From the NCBI RefSeq assembly GCF_030527965.1, contig NZ_JAUMZU010000010.1, positions 1 to 64,000 of the forward strand: a stretch of DNA of 64,000 bases, read 5' to 3'. The notes under the pieces were generated by a model. It was not told the origin of the DNA. It worked only from the letters and a program-made list of their open reading frames with translations, and did no database searches. Source of the stretch: Neisseria sp. (GTDB lineage Bacteria; Pseudomonadota; Gammaproteobacteria; Burkholderiales; Neisseriaceae). This document shows positions 62,883 through 64,000 of the stretch, in pieces. Numbering within the stretch: the first letter of the stretch is position 1; every line of letters starts with the position of its first letter. Both the position numbers and the translations under genes were made by a program.

Positions 62883-64000
62883 TTATTTAACGCCCGCAGT
62901 ACATTTTTTAGCGACTTTATCGTAAGCACCGCATTTCACAGACTCGCTCCAGTCGGCAATCAGATTTTTCGATTCGTTCAACAGCGGAGACCAAGCTTCG
63001 CCGGCAACTTCGCCTTCAGTTTGCCATACAACGTCAAATTGGCCGTTATCTTGGATTTCACCGATGAATACAGGCTTCGTAATCATATGGTTGGTCAGCA
63101 TTTTGGCTTTGCCGCCGGTCAGATTCGGCACTTCAATACCGAGCAGAGCTTTTTTAACGGCATCAACATCGGTTGAGCCTGCTTTTTCTACCGCTTTCAC
63201 CCACATGTTGAATCCGATGTAGGTTGCTTCCATCGGGTCGTTGGTTACCGCATTGTCGCTTTTCTTGTATGCTTTCCAAGCTTTAATAAATGTGCTGTTT
63301 TCCGGTTTATCAATGCGTTCGAAATAATTCCAAGCAGCCAAGTGGCCGACCAACGGTTTGGTATCGATGCCCGAAAGTTCTTGTTCGCCTACCGAGAAGG
63401 CGATAACCGGGATTTGCTCGGGCGTAATGCTTTGATTGGCCAGTTCTTTATAAAAAGGAACGTTTGCATCGCCGTTAATGGTGGAAACAACAGCCGTTTT
63501 GCCGCCGCTACCGAATTTCTTCACATCCGATACGATGGATTGCCAGTCGGATTGCCCGAACGGCGTGTAGTTCACCATGATGTCACTCGCGGCAATGCCT
63601 TTGGATTTCAGATAGGCTTCTAAAATTTTATTGGTTGTTCTGGGGTAAACGTAGTCGGTGCCTAACAGGGCAAAGCGCTTAACGCCTTGTTCTAACAGAT
63701 AATCAATGGCCGGAATTGCTTGCTGGTTCGGCGTGGCGCCGGTATAGAAAATGTTGCCGGAAGATTCTTGGCCTTCCCATTGCACTGGATAAAACAGGAT
63801 GCCGTTCAACTCTTCAAAGACGGGCAGCATGGATTTACGCGAAACCGAAGTCCAACCGCCGAAGGTAACGGCCACTTTGTCTCTGGCTAACAATTCACGG
63901 GCTTTTTCCGCAAACAAAGGCCAATTCGATGCAGGATCAACCACAACGGGCTCTAATTTTTTGCCCAAAACGCCGCCTTTAGCATTTTGTTCGTCAATCA
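62883..64000 (-). CDS. urtA: Urea ABC transporter substrate-binding protein UrtA (partial)
   Basis: UrtA is the periplasmic urea-binding protein (peripla_BP_5 type). The 372 residues in the window lack the N-terminus, which lies beyond the right edge; the frame stays open to base 64000. Visible features are KKLEPVVVDPASNWP, VTFGGWTSVSRKSMLPVFEE, FYPVQWEGQESSGNIFYTGATPNQQ, DYVYPRTTNKI and PMEATYIGFNMWVKAVEKAG, all typical of UrtA. The C-terminus ends KKCTAGVK. It is the first gene of urtABCDE. Confidence 0.94.
   Translation of the reverse strand, partial: IDEQNAKGGVLGKKLEPVVVDPASNWPLFAEKARELLARDKVAVTFGGWTSVSRKSMLPVFEELNGILFYPVQWEGQESSGNIFYTGATPNQQAIPAIDYLLEQGVKRFALLGTDYVYPRTTNKILEAYLKSKGIAASDIMVNYTPFGQSDWQSIVSDVKKFGSGGKTAVVSTINGDANVPFYKELANQSITPEQIPVIAFSVGEQELSGIDTKPLVGHLAAWNYFERIDKPENSTFIKAWKAYKKSDNAVTNDPMEATYIGFNMWVKAVEKAGSTDVDAVKKALLGIEVPNLTGGKAKMLTNHMITKPVFIGEIQDNGQFDVVWQTEGEVAGEAWSPLLNESKNLIADWSESVKCGAYDKVAKKCTAGVK

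Noticed and set aside
58392-64000. Reading the operon as a branched-chain amino acid (Liv) importer
   Set aside because: The binding protein and the extended first permease match UrtA and UrtB rather than LivJ and LivH, and the five-gene order is that of urt.

Overview
The window is a chromosomal segment of a Neisseria-like member of the Neisseriaceae. The main evidence is the 12-mer TGCCTGTCTGAA (or its reverse complement TTCAGACAGGCA), read by eye more than fifty times, mostly in short intergenic gaps and often as inverted pairs that form terminator hairpins. This matches the DNA uptake sequence dialect described as TG-wadDUS, named after Neisseria wadsworthii, and differs from the meningococcal ATGCCGTCTGAA. 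Protein content agrees: homodimeric PDH E1, an E3 subunit with an N-terminal lipoyl domain, a meningococcal-type free-methionine-R-sulfoxide reductase and a beta-proteobacterial DUF3460 protein. I cannot assign the species with certainty.

Layout. 1-4342: a possible insertion-sequence end at the edge, then minus-strand genes for an endonuclease/exonuclease/phosphatase protein, NudB, an MscS channel and an MdtD-like exporter. 4530-10080: fumC, a tpiA-secG-tRNA-Leu(GAG) unit, fRMsr, a PIMT-like methyltransferase, a rhodanese and a DUF2062 protein. 10090-16700: trkH and trkA (potassium uptake), three tRNA-Ser genes, yaaA, purE, a CpoB-like lipoprotein, an O-methyltransferase and DUF3460. 16890-23490: pcnB with a highly structured leader, folK, a deoxynucleoside kinase, and panB/panC separated by a Sel1 lipoprotein and a secreted esterase. 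23582-27531: a YafS-like methyltransferase divergent from mltD, then a Smr protein. 27889-34332: the pyruvate dehydrogenase operon aceE-aceF-lpdA.

34392-44259: a tannase/feruloyl-esterase-like lipoprotein, ppx, ilvA, a PBP5-type carboxypeptidase with a degenerate third active-site motif, parE coupled to a ribokinase, and aroC. 45610-50935: an accessory-looking block with an AhpD-like protein, an acyl-CoA-dehydrogenase-fold flavoprotein, a sulfonate/nitrate-type ABC importer and a DUF606 membrane protein. This is the best candidate for an undescribed pathway. 51004-56234: radA, mltB and a two-component system whose operon contains a META-domain lipoprotein. 56424-58076: a PAP2 phosphatase and a bestrophin. 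58392-64000: a urea ABC importer operon urtABCDE (urtA cut by the right edge), whose intergenic uptake-like repeats are of a different dialect from the rest of the window.

Most genes are housekeeping and conservative. The unusual signals are the 45.6-50.9 kb cluster, the changed uptake-sequence dialect around urt and at 47.4 kb, the lost KTG motif in the carboxypeptidase, the three-part sensory operon, and structured leaders before pcnB, fumC, the carboxypeptidase gene and mltB. All assignments come from reading sequence and recalling families; no database search was run.
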